Shown: positions 16,864 to 24,533 of the stretch, in pieces
Numbering within the stretch: the first letter of the stretch is position 1
How the letters are laid out: every line of letters starts with the position of its first letter
Assembly (NCBI GenBank): GCA_036653075.1
Contig: JAVVUQ010000003.1
Coordinates: 1 to 42,774, forward strand
Direction of reading: 5' to 3'
DNA length: 42,774 nucleotides
Source of the DNA: JAVVUQ01 sp036653075
Lineage (GTDB): Bacteria; Bacillota; Clostridia; Christensenellales; CAG-314
Made by a program: the position numbers and the translations under genes
The notes under the pieces: generated by a model
The model's database searches: none
Told to the model about the DNA's origin: nothing
Seen by the model: the letters and a program-made list of their open reading frames with translations, nothing else

Positions 16864-16913
16864 AGTTCGTGACGCCAAGTGGCGAGTTCGTGATGTTATA
16901 GCATAGTTCGTAA
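16864..16913 (-). repeat. Three AGTTCGTRA repeats with 20-21-bp spacing
   Basis: AGTTCGTGA at 16864 and 16885 and AGTTCGTAA at 16905; between the first two lies a small palindrome, CGCCAAGTGGCG. The reverse complement, ACGAACT with 21-bp spacing, recurs at 41217-41244 beside the assembly gap, so this is a dispersed repeat family. The 400-bp gene-free stretch 16558-16957 holds this, the inverted repeat and the PH-gene promoter. Confidence 0.7.
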
Positions 16914-16957
16914 TATAAACAACATTGAATCAAAAATCAATTCTGATAGATTGACAA

Positions 16958-17959
16958 TTAGTTTGCGTTTGATTGTTCGATGGCAACGGCAAGGGCAACT
17001 GTTGCGCCTACCATTGGATTATTTCCCATTCCGATAAGTCCCATCATTTCAACGTGAGCGGGAACGGAGGAGCTGCCAGCAAATTGCGCATCGCTATGCA
17101 TACGCCCCATTGTGTCAGTCATTCCGTAAGAAGCGGGGCCAGCGGCTACGTTGTCGGGGTGAAGCGTTCTACCAGTGCCTCCGCCAGAAGCTACTGAAAA
17201 ATATTTTTTACCCTGTTCAAGAGCCCATTTTTTATAAGTGCCAGCGACTGGATGTTGGAATCGAGTTGGATTGGTGCTGTTGCCTGTTATGGAAACGTCG
17301 ACTGATTCGTGGCGCATTATTGCAACGCCCTCGTTGACGTCATCTGCTCCGTAGCAGTATACTTTAGCGTTATCGCCTTTGGAAAAGGCAATTTTATTTA
17401 TGATATTGAGTTCATCGGTATAATAATCATATTTTGTCTGCACGTAGGTAAAGCCATTTATTCTGCTTATGATATAAGCGGCGTCTTTGCCAAGTCCGTT
17501 TAAAATAACTTTAAGTGGTGTTTTGCGTACTTTATTAGCAGTTTTTGCTATGCCAATAGCGCCTTCTGCGGCAGCAAAGCTTTCGTGTCCAGCTAAAAAG
17601 GCAAAGCATTGAGTTTCGTCACGTAAAAGCATTCCGCCTAAATTACCGTGTCCGATACCAACTTGTCTTTGATCGGCAACGCTTCCTGGAATACAAAACG
17701 CTTGTAATCCTAAACCTATTGCTTCAGCTGCCTGCGACGCTTTAAACGCTCCTTTTTTAACTGCGATTGCGCAACCAAGCGTGTATGCCATAACAGCGTT
17801 GTCAAACGCTATTGGTTGGATAGATTTTACAATTTTTTCCACATCTATATTGCGCGCAGCGCAAATAGCTTGAGCGTCTTCCAATCCGTTGATGCCGAAC
17901 TTAGCAGCTTCAACATTAATTTTATCTATACGTCTTTCATATCCTTCAAATCTAATCAT
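16958..17959 (-). CDS. GGGtGRT protein
   Basis: A 333-aa member of the GGGtGRT family, named for the block seen here as VASGGGTGRTLHPDN, followed by AAGPASYGMTDTMGRMHSD and GLIGMGNNPMVGATVALA. The family is widespread in anaerobic Clostridia and is nearly always encoded next to a NifU-like scaffold protein, as here, with an 11-bp gap and GGAGG in front of the ATG. Its biochemical function is not known; a role with iron-sulfur or metal chemistry is guessed from the partner. The glycine-rich block suggests nucleotide or phosphate binding. Length and motifs are complete. Confidence 0.93.
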   Translation of the reverse strand: MIRFEGYERRIDKINVEAAKFGINGLEDAQAICAARNIDVEKIVKSIQPIAFDNAVMAYTLGCAIAVKKGAFKASQAAEAIGLGLQAFCIPGSVADQRQVGIGHGNLGGMLLRDETQCFAFLAGHESFAAAEGAIGIAKTANKVRKTPLKVILNGLGKDAAYIISRINGFTYVQTKYDYYTDELNIINKIAFSKGDNAKVYCYGADDVNEGVAIMRHESVDVSITGNSTNPTRFQHPVAGTYKKWALEQGKKYFSVASGGGTGRTLHPDNVAAGPASYGMTDTMGRMHSDAQFAGSSSVPAHVEMMGLIGMGNNPMVGATVALAVAIEQSNAN

Positions 17960-17970
17960 TTGAAACCTCC

Positions 17971-18663
17971 TTATTCGTTACGAGGGTCAATATATTTTGA
18001 CGCTTCGTCGTATCTGCCGTATCGAGTAGTTGCTTTTTTTAAAGCTTCTTCGGCAGTCATTCCCTTTTTAACGTTCTCCATCATTTTGCCAAGATGAACG
18101 TTTTCGTATCCAATAATCTCGCCGCCTTCATCTAAAGCGAGTTTCGTAGTATAGCCTTCTGTTGTTTCAAGATAACGTACGCCTTTAGCGTTAGTAGAAT
18201 AAATCGTACCTACTTGACTACGTAATCCCTTACCTAAATCTTCAAGTCCAGCTCCAATAGGTAATCCGTCATCGCTAAAAGCCGATTGAGAGCGTCCATA
18301 GACAATTTGTAAAAACAACTCTCGCATAGCGACGTTAATAGCGTCGCACACAAGATCGGTATTAAGCGCTTCAAGGATAGTTTTCCCAACAAGTATTTCT
18401 CCTGCCATAGCAGCTGAATGAGTCATTCCAGAACAACCGATAACTTCAATGAGCGCTTCTTCAATTATTCCTTTTTTGATGTTCAATGTAAGTTTACAAG
18501 CTCCCTGTTGCGGCGCGCATCGTCCAATTCCGTGCGTAAGTCCAGAAATATCGGATATTTCTTTTGCTGCGACCCACTTTCCTTCTTCAGGAATAGGCGC
18601 AGGACCATTATTGCAACCTTTTTTAACACAAACCATTTCTTCTACTTCACGTGAATATTGCAT
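17971..18663 (-). CDS. NifU-like iron-sulfur cluster assembly scaffold protein
   Basis: A 230-aa protein with an IscU/NifU-type core: conserved cysteines in GRCAPQQGACKLTL and IGCSGMTHSAAMAGE, then the helix GKTILEALNTDLVCDAIN. It would hold an iron-sulfur cluster in transit, or be a relative repurposed for its GGGtGRT partner. The C-terminal half (LPIGAGLEDLGKGLRSQVG and the tail ending in YIDPRNE) is specific to the GGGtGRT-linked subfamily. First gene of the two-gene operon; AGGAGG lies rather far (about 13 nt) before the ATG, but the conserved N-terminus MQYSREVEEM supports this start. The promoter is at 18746-18774. Confidence 0.88.
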   Translation of the reverse strand: MQYSREVEEMVCVKKGCNNGPAPIPEEGKWVAAKEISDISGLTHGIGRCAPQQGACKLTLNIKKGIIEEALIEVIGCSGMTHSAAMAGEILVGKTILEALNTDLVCDAINVAMRELFLQIVYGRSQSAFSDDGLPIGAGLEDLGKGLRSQVGTIYSTNAKGVRYLETTEGYTTKLALDEGGEIIGYENVHLGKMMENVKKGMTAEEALKKATTRYGRYDEASKYIDPRNE

Positions 18664-18728
18664 TTTATTCTATATCCTCCTAAAAATATTATCATTATGA
18701 TTTCAACATATATTATTACTTATATAAT

Positions 18729-18743
18729 GCGTAAAAATTACGC
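18729..18743. promoter_or_regulatory. Palindrome at the predicted start site of the NifU-like/GGGtGRT operon
   Basis: GCGTAAAAATTACGC is a 6+6 inverted repeat with a 3-bp centre. It lies immediately after the -10 box, over the expected +1 (about 18739), where a bound repressor would block transcription. The regulator is unknown. Confidence 0.55.
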
Positions 18744-18745
18744 TA

Positions 18746-18774
18746 AATATAATAGCGATGTTTAAATATTACAA
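18746..18774 (-). promoter_or_regulatory. Promoter of the NifU-like/GGGtGRT operon
   Basis: On the minus strand TTGTAA (18774-18769), 17 bp, TATATT (18751-18746). The start point would fall in the palindrome 18729-18743. Leader length is about 75 nt. Confidence 0.65.
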
Positions 18775-19097
18775 TTATATTTAAAAATAAACAGCAATAA
18801 ATAAAGCCTTTTTCAAAGCATTAAAAAATATAATGTTGAACTGTTTGAGTGCGGCGATACTTAATGATTTCGCATTAACAAAAAATACTAAAATACAAAT
18901 AACATTCGCTCCGTATATTTAATTAAACTTTAATCAATATCTAATATCAGATTAAACAAAAAAATATCATTAGAACATACTCACATTCTACATTATACCA
19001 CAATATTATAATTTTTACAATTAAAAAGTGATATATTTAATAACTAATTGCATTTCAAGTTGAAATAATGTTTTACAATTATACTATTATGTGTTAA
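18775..19097. other. AT-rich gene-free stretch, nothing recognised
   Basis: This is most of the 590-bp gap between the NifU-like gene and the PII-like gene. No open frame with a ribosome binding site, no RNA gene and no strong hairpin was seen, apart from the promoter on its left and the terminator-like stem on its right. Confidence 0.6.
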
Positions 19098-19190
19098 AAA
19101 CAAAAAAATATAAATTAAAGAGTAATACCATAATAAAGCAAACCTAAAGTATAATACAATAGGATGAGCATTATTAGATATTACTCTTTA
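19098..19190 (-). terminator. Long-loop hairpin with U-tract after the PII-like gene
   Basis: A perfect 12-bp stem, TAAAGAGTAATA (19116-19127) with TATTACTCTTTA (19179-19190), enclosing 51 nt. On the minus strand the second arm is followed by AAUUUAUAUUUUUUUG. It starts about 60 nt after the PII-like stop. The long loop is unusual for a plain terminator, so a structured 3'-UTR or small RNA is possible. Confidence 0.6.
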
Positions 19191-19253
19191 TTAATTTTTA
19201 TATATTAATATATTGAATAATATAGATATATTGATTTAATTATAATTTATTTT

Positions 19254-19574
19254 TTACATCGGTAAGTTTGGATAATCTGCTCCCATAACGCTATCTACAG
19301 GCAATGAAAATACGATACCGTTGCCTTTGTTGTGCATTGATGCTCGTTCATAAATAGCTTCCATTATAGTAACTTTCAAGCTATTGTCTACCATTATCAT
19401 TAGCATATTTTTCTCAGGGTCAATTGTAACGCCTAAAAATTTAATTGCTTCAGCTTTACCTGTGCCGCGCGCTGGGACAATTGTTCCGCCTGTTGCGCCC
19501 GCTTTTTTAGCCGCTGCCATTATCATATCGCCAAAACCTCTGTTTACAACGCCTATAATTAAAACTTTATTCAT
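19254..19574 (-). CDS. PII-like signalling protein
   Basis: A 106-aa protein with the ferredoxin-like layout of PII (GlnB/GlnK) proteins: MNKVLIIGVVNRGFGDMIMA (first strand and helix), GATGGTIVPARGTG (the GxGxx segment before the T-loop), MLMIMVDNSLKVTIMEAIYE (third strand and helix) and NGIVFSLPVDSVMG (last strand). The T-loop is short and lacks the uridylylated Tyr of GlnB, so it is a PII-like protein of unknown ligand rather than classical GlnB. The start at 19574 follows AACGGAGGTACAAT; an upstream in-frame ATG at 19616 adds 14 unconserved residues. It stands alone, not next to amtB or a transporter. Confidence 0.82.
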   Translation of the reverse strand: MNKVLIIGVVNRGFGDMIMAAAKKAGATGGTIVPARGTGKAEAIKFLGVTIDPEKNMLMIMVDNSLKVTIMEAIYERASMHNKGNGIVFSLPVDSVMGADYPNLPM

Positions 19575-19702
19575 ATTGTACCTCCGTTCTATATTGGATA
19601 ATTTTGAATTTGTCATTTTTTATGCTCTATTTATTTGCTGTAATATACGTAGATTGATTTAATTAAAAAGTTTATAATAAATCGCATTTAATTGTATAGT
19701 TA

Positions 19703-21850
19703 TTACATTATATTCTTTTTATAAACAACTTTACTTAATCCGTGCCAAAAATGATGCCATTTTAATTTTACAATGTCCTCTTGTGTAAACTCGTCACATT
19801 TCAAAGTGCAATTACTACTTAAATTAAAGGCATATTCGCCAACTAATTCAACAGTGATAGGTATAATAACTTCCCTTATTTTTGATTCAAGGCAATCAAA
19901 AGCTCTCGCTCCAACTGTTTTTAAGGTAGATGGAATATCGATTGCGGTTAAAGCTTTACAATTTTGAAAAGCGGCAGCTTCAATAGTTTCGACTTTATTT
20001 AATGAAATAGTTTGTAATCCACTACAATCAGCGAATGATTTATAACGAATAGTGCGCAAACTGTCGGGGAAAGCGATACTTTTAAGCGAATCGCAGCCAT
20101 AGAATGCTTCATCTCCTAAAATTTTGAGATTAAAAGGCAACTTAACCATTTCCAATTTTGAGCAACCGCTAAAGGCTCTTTTATTGATGTGTTCAATAGT
20201 ATCGGGAAAATCTATTTTTTCAAGATTAGTTAATCCTTGAAACCCTTCAGATTGTATTATAACAACGGGTATGCCTTTATGCATTGCTGGAATTTCAAGG
20301 TAAGTAGCGTCAGCAGCTTGTTTTCCTTTTGCTACGCCATAGCCTGATACGCCTTCATAACCCATTAGAGAGAAGGTAAATACACTATTTTTTTCAATAA
20401 GTCTACCATAAATAGTAATATCCGAAGTAATAGTTTTTAAATAATCATCAATTTCGACTTGTGAATCTTTAAATGCCGACCAGCTTTCTATTTCATACGC
20501 ATTACCTTCAATAATAATGTCATCTGATGGAATATTGATAACTTTACAAGGTTTTCCAAATTCAACCTTATAAGAAGTAATGTCTACTTCTACGTCATTT
20601 AAATGACCAACAAATTTAACAGTATATTTTATGCCTTCACCAGAGCCATTATAATCATAAAAATCAGGAAATTCATTAGCCCACTCACTTTGCTTTTTTT
20701 GAATGGAGTTTTTACTTGCTTGCGTATAAATTGAAATATTCATATTACCTTGAAAAACATTATCGCCCAATTTTGTCAATTTTTTAGGTAAAAACACGGA
20801 TTTTAATTTTGCGCCTCTAAAGCAATTATTTCCAATTGAGGTTAAAGAAGAAGGGAATAAAAATTCGCTAAGGCTCATACAACCGCTAAAGGCATCATTT
20901 CCGATAGTTTCCAATCGGTTGTTAACACGAACATAAGTCAAATAATTACAGTTTTCAAATGCTCCATCGCTAATAACACGCAATGTTTCGGGTAAATAAA
21001 CTTCATTTATATTTTGCATATTAAACGCATCTTTAGCGATAGTGTTTATAGGCGCTTTAATGTCGACTTTTTTGTTGGTAAAATCAGCATAACAATTAAA
21101 TGTGCGTCCGTCTAAACTAATAATATTATTTTCAAATACCTTGAAAAATTTGTTATATTTATTGATAGTAATTTTAATAGCTGTTGAACGCTCTCCAAAA
21201 GCATTCCCAGCAATTGACTTAAGCGAATTTGGGAAAGTAATATTAGAAATAGGACAACCTTGAAAGGCGTTTGAAGCAATAATTTTTACTGATGATGAAA
21301 TAACTATTTCCTTTAATTTTCTGCAGCCCATAAAAGCGTTATCAGTAATTTCTACAATACCAAAAGGAATTATTACTTTTTCAACAGTGGAGGATATAGG
21401 CTCTAAAGCTGAGCCGTGTATCGCTAATATCTTTTCACCGCCACCGCTAATAGGAAAAACGATTGTAGTTGATTCTGTTTCACCTAAAAGACGTATGCTT
21501 TTACCAGCCTTAGAATTTTCAGGATCATAATAGGTTGAATATCCCCATTTTGCGTCTGTTACATTTTCCATAACAGCTTTAACCGTCGCAGAAGTTTTTA
21601 AATCACGTAATTCTTTGTCCCACTTAATAAAAACTTGTCCGTTTCTGTTTTTTACTTCTGGTTCAACAAATTCTTTACCATAAACCATTTCAACTGAACT
21701 TATCTCTGTTCCGTCAGGATAAACAAATTTAACGGTAAAAGGTTTGTTATATGTCACAAGAGCTATAATTATTCCACCAATAACCAATAGCGCTGCAATA
21801 CATATTAAAATAATCATTTTTTTGTTTTTTTGAATCGTTTTTGTATTCAT
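19703..21850 (-). CDS. Membrane-anchored BspA-type leucine-rich-repeat surface protein
   Basis: A 715-aa exported protein. A short basic N-terminus and one hydrophobic helix (residues 13-33) act as signal anchor. Two beta-grasp-like domains of the Listeria-Bacteroides/Flg_new kind (about 35-92, starting FTVKFVYPDG, and about 405-485, starting YTVKFVGH) alternate with two blocks of LRR_5 repeats (about 145-385 and 500-700), with units such as LKSIAFPDSLRTIRYKSFAD and AFSGCSKLEMVKLP. Such proteins are found on the surface of gut and oral anaerobes and are linked to adhesion or protein binding. No LPxTG motif is visible, so it is held by the N-terminal helix. CGAGGA precedes the ATG. Confidence 0.88.
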   Translation of the reverse strand: MNTKTIQKNKKMIILICIAALLVIGGIIIALVTYNKPFTVKFVYPDGTEISSVEMVYGKEFVEPEVKNRNGQVFIKWDKELRDLKTSATVKAVMENVTDAKWGYSTYYDPENSKAGKSIRLLGETESTTIVFPISGGGEKILAIHGSALEPISSTVEKVIIPFGIVEITDNAFMGCRKLKEIVISSSVKIIASNAFQGCPISNITFPNSLKSIAGNAFGERSTAIKITINKYNKFFKVFENNIISLDGRTFNCYADFTNKKVDIKAPINTIAKDAFNMQNINEVYLPETLRVISDGAFENCNYLTYVRVNNRLETIGNDAFSGCMSLSEFLFPSSLTSIGNNCFRGAKLKSVFLPKKLTKLGDNVFQGNMNISIYTQASKNSIQKKQSEWANEFPDFYDYNGSGEGIKYTVKFVGHLNDVEVDITSYKVEFGKPCKVINIPSDDIIIEGNAYEIESWSAFKDSQVEIDDYLKTITSDITIYGRLIEKNSVFTFSLMGYEGVSGYGVAKGKQAADATYLEIPAMHKGIPVVIIQSEGFQGLTNLEKIDFPDTIEHINKRAFSGCSKLEMVKLPFNLKILGDEAFYGCDSLKSIAFPDSLRTIRYKSFADCSGLQTISLNKVETIEAAAFQNCKALTAIDIPSTLKTVGARAFDCLESKIREVIIPITVELVGEYAFNLSSNCTLKCDEFTQEDIVKLKWHHFWHGLSKVVYKKNIM

Positions 21851-22134
21851 ATTTGTCCTCGATATAATATTTTTATTATTGATATTTGAATTTTTAGCGT
21901 ACCCTCATTTAATTTAAAATTAAATTACATTTAGATAAACACAATTAAATAGTGATTTGATATTAAAATATTAAAGTTAACTTATCTTTAATTTATACAA
22001 AAACATAGTTTAAATTTAATAATTTAACATTGAGATTGATTTTTAATTATGTTATATTTACTATTATACTTTATTTCTTCAAACTTGTCAATAACAGTAG
22101 ACAGATTTATGGAAACTATGTTAAAATAATATAT
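21851..22134. other. AT-rich divergent region, no gene
   Basis: Left part of the 558-bp gap between the divergent LRR and membrane-protein genes. Several TTG-AT combinations look promoter-like, but none is clear enough to call. I saw no cluster of TTATNCACA-type DnaA boxes. Confidence 0.5.
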
Positions 22135-22160
22135 CGGCATTCGCTTGCCGTTATTTTTTG
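22135..22160 (+). terminator. GC-containing hairpin with U-tract in the divergent region
   Basis: CGGCA (22135-22139) pairs with TGCCG (22146-22150), loop TTCGCT, followed by TTATTTTTTG. It looks like a small intrinsic terminator on the plus strand, yet no gene lies before it on that strand. It may end a short untranslated RNA or attenuate the leader of the gene at 22409. Confidence 0.5.
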
Positions 22161-22278
22161 TTACATTTTTTGTAGCGATTAATAATTATATCATTATAAT
22201 CTGTCAAAAATCTTACTTAGCAACCTTTTGAAAAATATATTGTTAATTTAGTTCGCTATTAACTATTTTAAAAATAAA

Positions 22279-22363
22279 AAAATATAAAAATAATCATAAA
22301 TATAAAGGTAAGAATAAATAAAAATATAAAAATAATCATAAATGCAAAGGTTAAGAATAAATA
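22279..22363. repeat. 42-bp tandem duplication just before a start codon
   Basis: Unit one 22279-22320 and unit two 22321-22363 differ by a few bases and one insertion. Each holds an AAAGGT(T)AAGAATAAATA segment that looks like a purine-rich leader. The second copy ends 45 bp before the ATG at 22409. Confidence 0.88.
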
Positions 22364-22408
22364 AAGTTATTGGAATTATCTTTAATTATTGTAAACAGGG
22401 GTTTTGAA

Positions 22409-23599
22409 ATGAGTACAAAAATAGATTTAAGTCATATTGTCACAGAAGAAAAAGCAGCCGAAAAGTTAGCTGAATCAAGAGCGGCGTATGAAAAATTGAC
22501 AAAAAAGGGCAGTAAAAGCAAAAAGTGGATGTCCATATTATTATTGGCGGTTAATGTTGTCGTTGTCGCAGTTATTGCTGCGTTAGAATTTGGCGGAAAC
22601 AAAGAAACTGTTCCATTTAAAACTGTTTTTTCTACCTGGGGAATGAATTGGCCATTTTTGATTTGTATTTTAGGAATGATTATTATTTATTATTTAACAG
22701 ATATTTTACGTTCGGCAGTTTTAATAAAAAATTCAACAGGGCATTTTCACTTTAAAGAGGCTACAAAGTCATCGTTATTATGCAAATATTATGATAATAT
22801 AACTCCATTTGGTTCGGGCGGGCAACCTTTTCAAATGTATTACCTATCTAAAAGCCTTCCTATTGGCGTAGCTACAAGTTTACCATTGATTATTTTATCT
22901 ATTTCACAAATTGTATTTTTTATAATAGCTGTTGTGAATTTTATAATTTTTCCTTCGGCTGTATCAAGTTATGTAAAAATAGCCTCCTATTTTGGAGTCT
23001 TTTTGTATATTTTAGTCCCTATTGCCGTTCTTTTTTTCTCTCTAATGCCTAAGTTGATGTCAAGCATTCTCAAATGGTTATTAAAAATAGGCGTAAAATT
23101 GAAACTTATTAAAGATTATGATAAAAAGCTGAACAAAACTCTCAATACTTTAACTGAATATAGGTTGGTTTTTAAAGATTTGGGAAAAAGTTTTTGGACT
23201 ATATTTATATGCGCCGCCCTATCAGTATTGCACCATTATTCGATTATGTCAATTCCATATTTTGTAATGCGTGTCAGCGGAATCAACGTAAGTTGGGTAG
23301 AAATTACAGTTATGACCATCTATATTTACGCTGCGATTACTTTTATTCCTACGCCTGGAAATAGCGGTGCGGCGGAAGGTACGTTTTATGCGCTCTTTAG
23401 CATTTTGCAAGGAGGATATCTATTTTGGGGAATGATGCTTTGGCGGTTTTCTGTCTTTTATTTGATAATTATCGTCGGATTGGTTTTAATTTTTGTGGAT
23501 TACGTAATTAGATTTAAACGCATTAGCCGTGTTACTGCCGAATTAGAAGCTGCCGAAAATAGACATAAAGAAATTATCGAAAGCAATAGAAAACAATAA
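22409..23599 (+). CDS. Lysylphosphatidylglycerol synthase-type (UPF0104) membrane protein
   Basis: A 396-aa integral membrane protein of the MprF/AglD transmembrane family, of which the MprF member flips lysyl-phosphatidylglycerol. About eight hydrophobic segments are seen, with family features in the YDNITPFGSGGQPFQMYYL and FIPTPGNSGAAEG blocks. The aminoacyl transfer domain of full MprF is absent, so this is a stand-alone flippase-like protein; its lipid is unknown. N- and C-termini are charged and likely cytoplasmic. The start at 22409 follows CAGGGG; an in-frame ATG at 22370 adds 13 residues. It may share transcription with pth, 123 bp further on. Confidence 0.86.
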   Translation: MSTKIDLSHIVTEEKAAEKLAESRAAYEKLTKKGSKSKKWMSILLLAVNVVVVAVIAALEFGGNKETVPFKTVFSTWGMNWPFLICILGMIIIYYLTDILRSAVLIKNSTGHFHFKEATKSSLLCKYYDNITPFGSGGQPFQMYYLSKSLPIGVATSLPLIILSISQIVFFIIAVVNFIIFPSAVSSYVKIASYFGVFLYILVPIAVLFFSLMPKLMSSILKWLLKIGVKLKLIKDYDKKLNKTLNTLTEYRLVFKDLGKSFWTIFICAALSVLHHYSIMSIPYFVMRVSGINVSWVEITVMTIYIYAAITFIPTPGNSGAAEGTFYALFSILQGGYLFWGMMLWRFSVFYLIIIVGLVLIFVDYVIRFKRISRVTAELEAAENRHKEIIESNRKQ

Positions 23600-23722
23600 A
23601 AGTTATAAAAAACAATAGAAATCAATAATAAACTATAAAAAATAATAGAAAAAGATGAAAGTTATCGGAAATAGAATAAATAACTACAATAGTTATAAGG
23701 TATTATTAAATAGAGGGTAAGT

Positions 23723-24304
23723 ATGTATCTAATTATAGGGTTGGGTAATATAGATAAGCAATATTTAAACACCTATCATAATTTAGGGTTTATGTGCGCT
23801 GATTATATAGCGAAATTATTAGGAGTGGAATTTTCGAAAGGAGAATGTCGAGCTATCACTGCGCATACTAAAGTTAACGGAGAAAAGGTTATTATTGCAA
23901 AGCCAATCACGTATATGAATTTATCGGGAGATAGTGTTATTGAGCTTGTAAACAAATATAAAATTGAGCAAGATAAATTTTTGGTTATATATGATGATAT
24001 AGATATTCCGATAGGGAGCGTACGCATTCGTGAAAATGGTAGCGCAGGAACGCATAATGGAATGAGAAGTATTGTCAGTCGTTGTAATACAACTCAGTTT
24101 AGTCGTATAAGAATAGGAACAGGACGACCGCCACGTGATGAAATGGACTTGGCTGATTTTGTTTTATCGCAAATTTCGCAACAGTCGCATATTATTTTAG
24201 ATGGAGCGATTGAGAGGGGGGCAAAAGCAGCGGTTGAATTTGCTAATGGAATGCCAATACTAAAAGTTATGGAAAAATTCAATTTAAGAGTTGAACAAAA
24301 TTAA
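23723..24304 (+). CDS. pth: Peptidyl-tRNA hydrolase
   Basis: Frees tRNA from stalled peptidyl-tRNA in the cytoplasm; usually essential. At 193 aa it is of normal length. Catalytic residues are visible: GLGN (Asn), NTYHNLGF (His), YDDIDIPIG (Asp) and GTHNGMRSI (Asn). GAGGGTAAGT precedes the ATG. The next gene is mfd, the usual pth-mfd order near the origin in Bacillota. Confidence 0.96.
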   Translation: MYLIIGLGNIDKQYLNTYHNLGFMCADYIAKLLGVEFSKGECRAITAHTKVNGEKVIIAKPITYMNLSGDSVIELVNKYKIEQDKFLVIYDDIDIPIGSVRIRENGSAGTHNGMRSIVSRCNTTQFSRIRIGTGRPPRDEMDLADFVLSQISQQSHIILDGAIERGAKAAVEFANGMPILKVMEKFNLRVEQN

Positions 24305-24379
24305 ATAAAATGATATAGAATCAATAATTATAAACAATAATTAAAAGGAATAAAAAGGTAATAATTAAAAAAACAATTT

Positions 24380-24459
24380 AAAACAATTAAAGATAAATAA
24401 AAATAATTAAAAACGATTTAAAACAATTAAAGACAAATAAAAATACTTAAAAACAATTA
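24380..24459. repeat. Two 40-bp AT-rich tandem repeats before mfd
   Basis: Units 24380-24419 and 24420-24459 are close copies built on AAAACAATTAAAGAYAAATA; shorter fragments of the same words continue to about 24485. They fill most of the 229-bp pth-mfd gap. Confidence 0.8.
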
Positions 24460-24533
24460 AAAACGATAAAAGATAAATAAAAACACTATTTAAAAGATTA
24501 ATTATGTAAGATTAAATAAAACTGGAAAAATTG

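Noticed and set aside
21851..22408. Replication origin
   Set aside because: No convincing DnaA boxes and no dnaA or dnaN in the window; kept only as a low-interest observation.
24531..24533. TTG as the mfd start
   Set aside because: An ATG follows directly and fits the weak upstream site at least as well.
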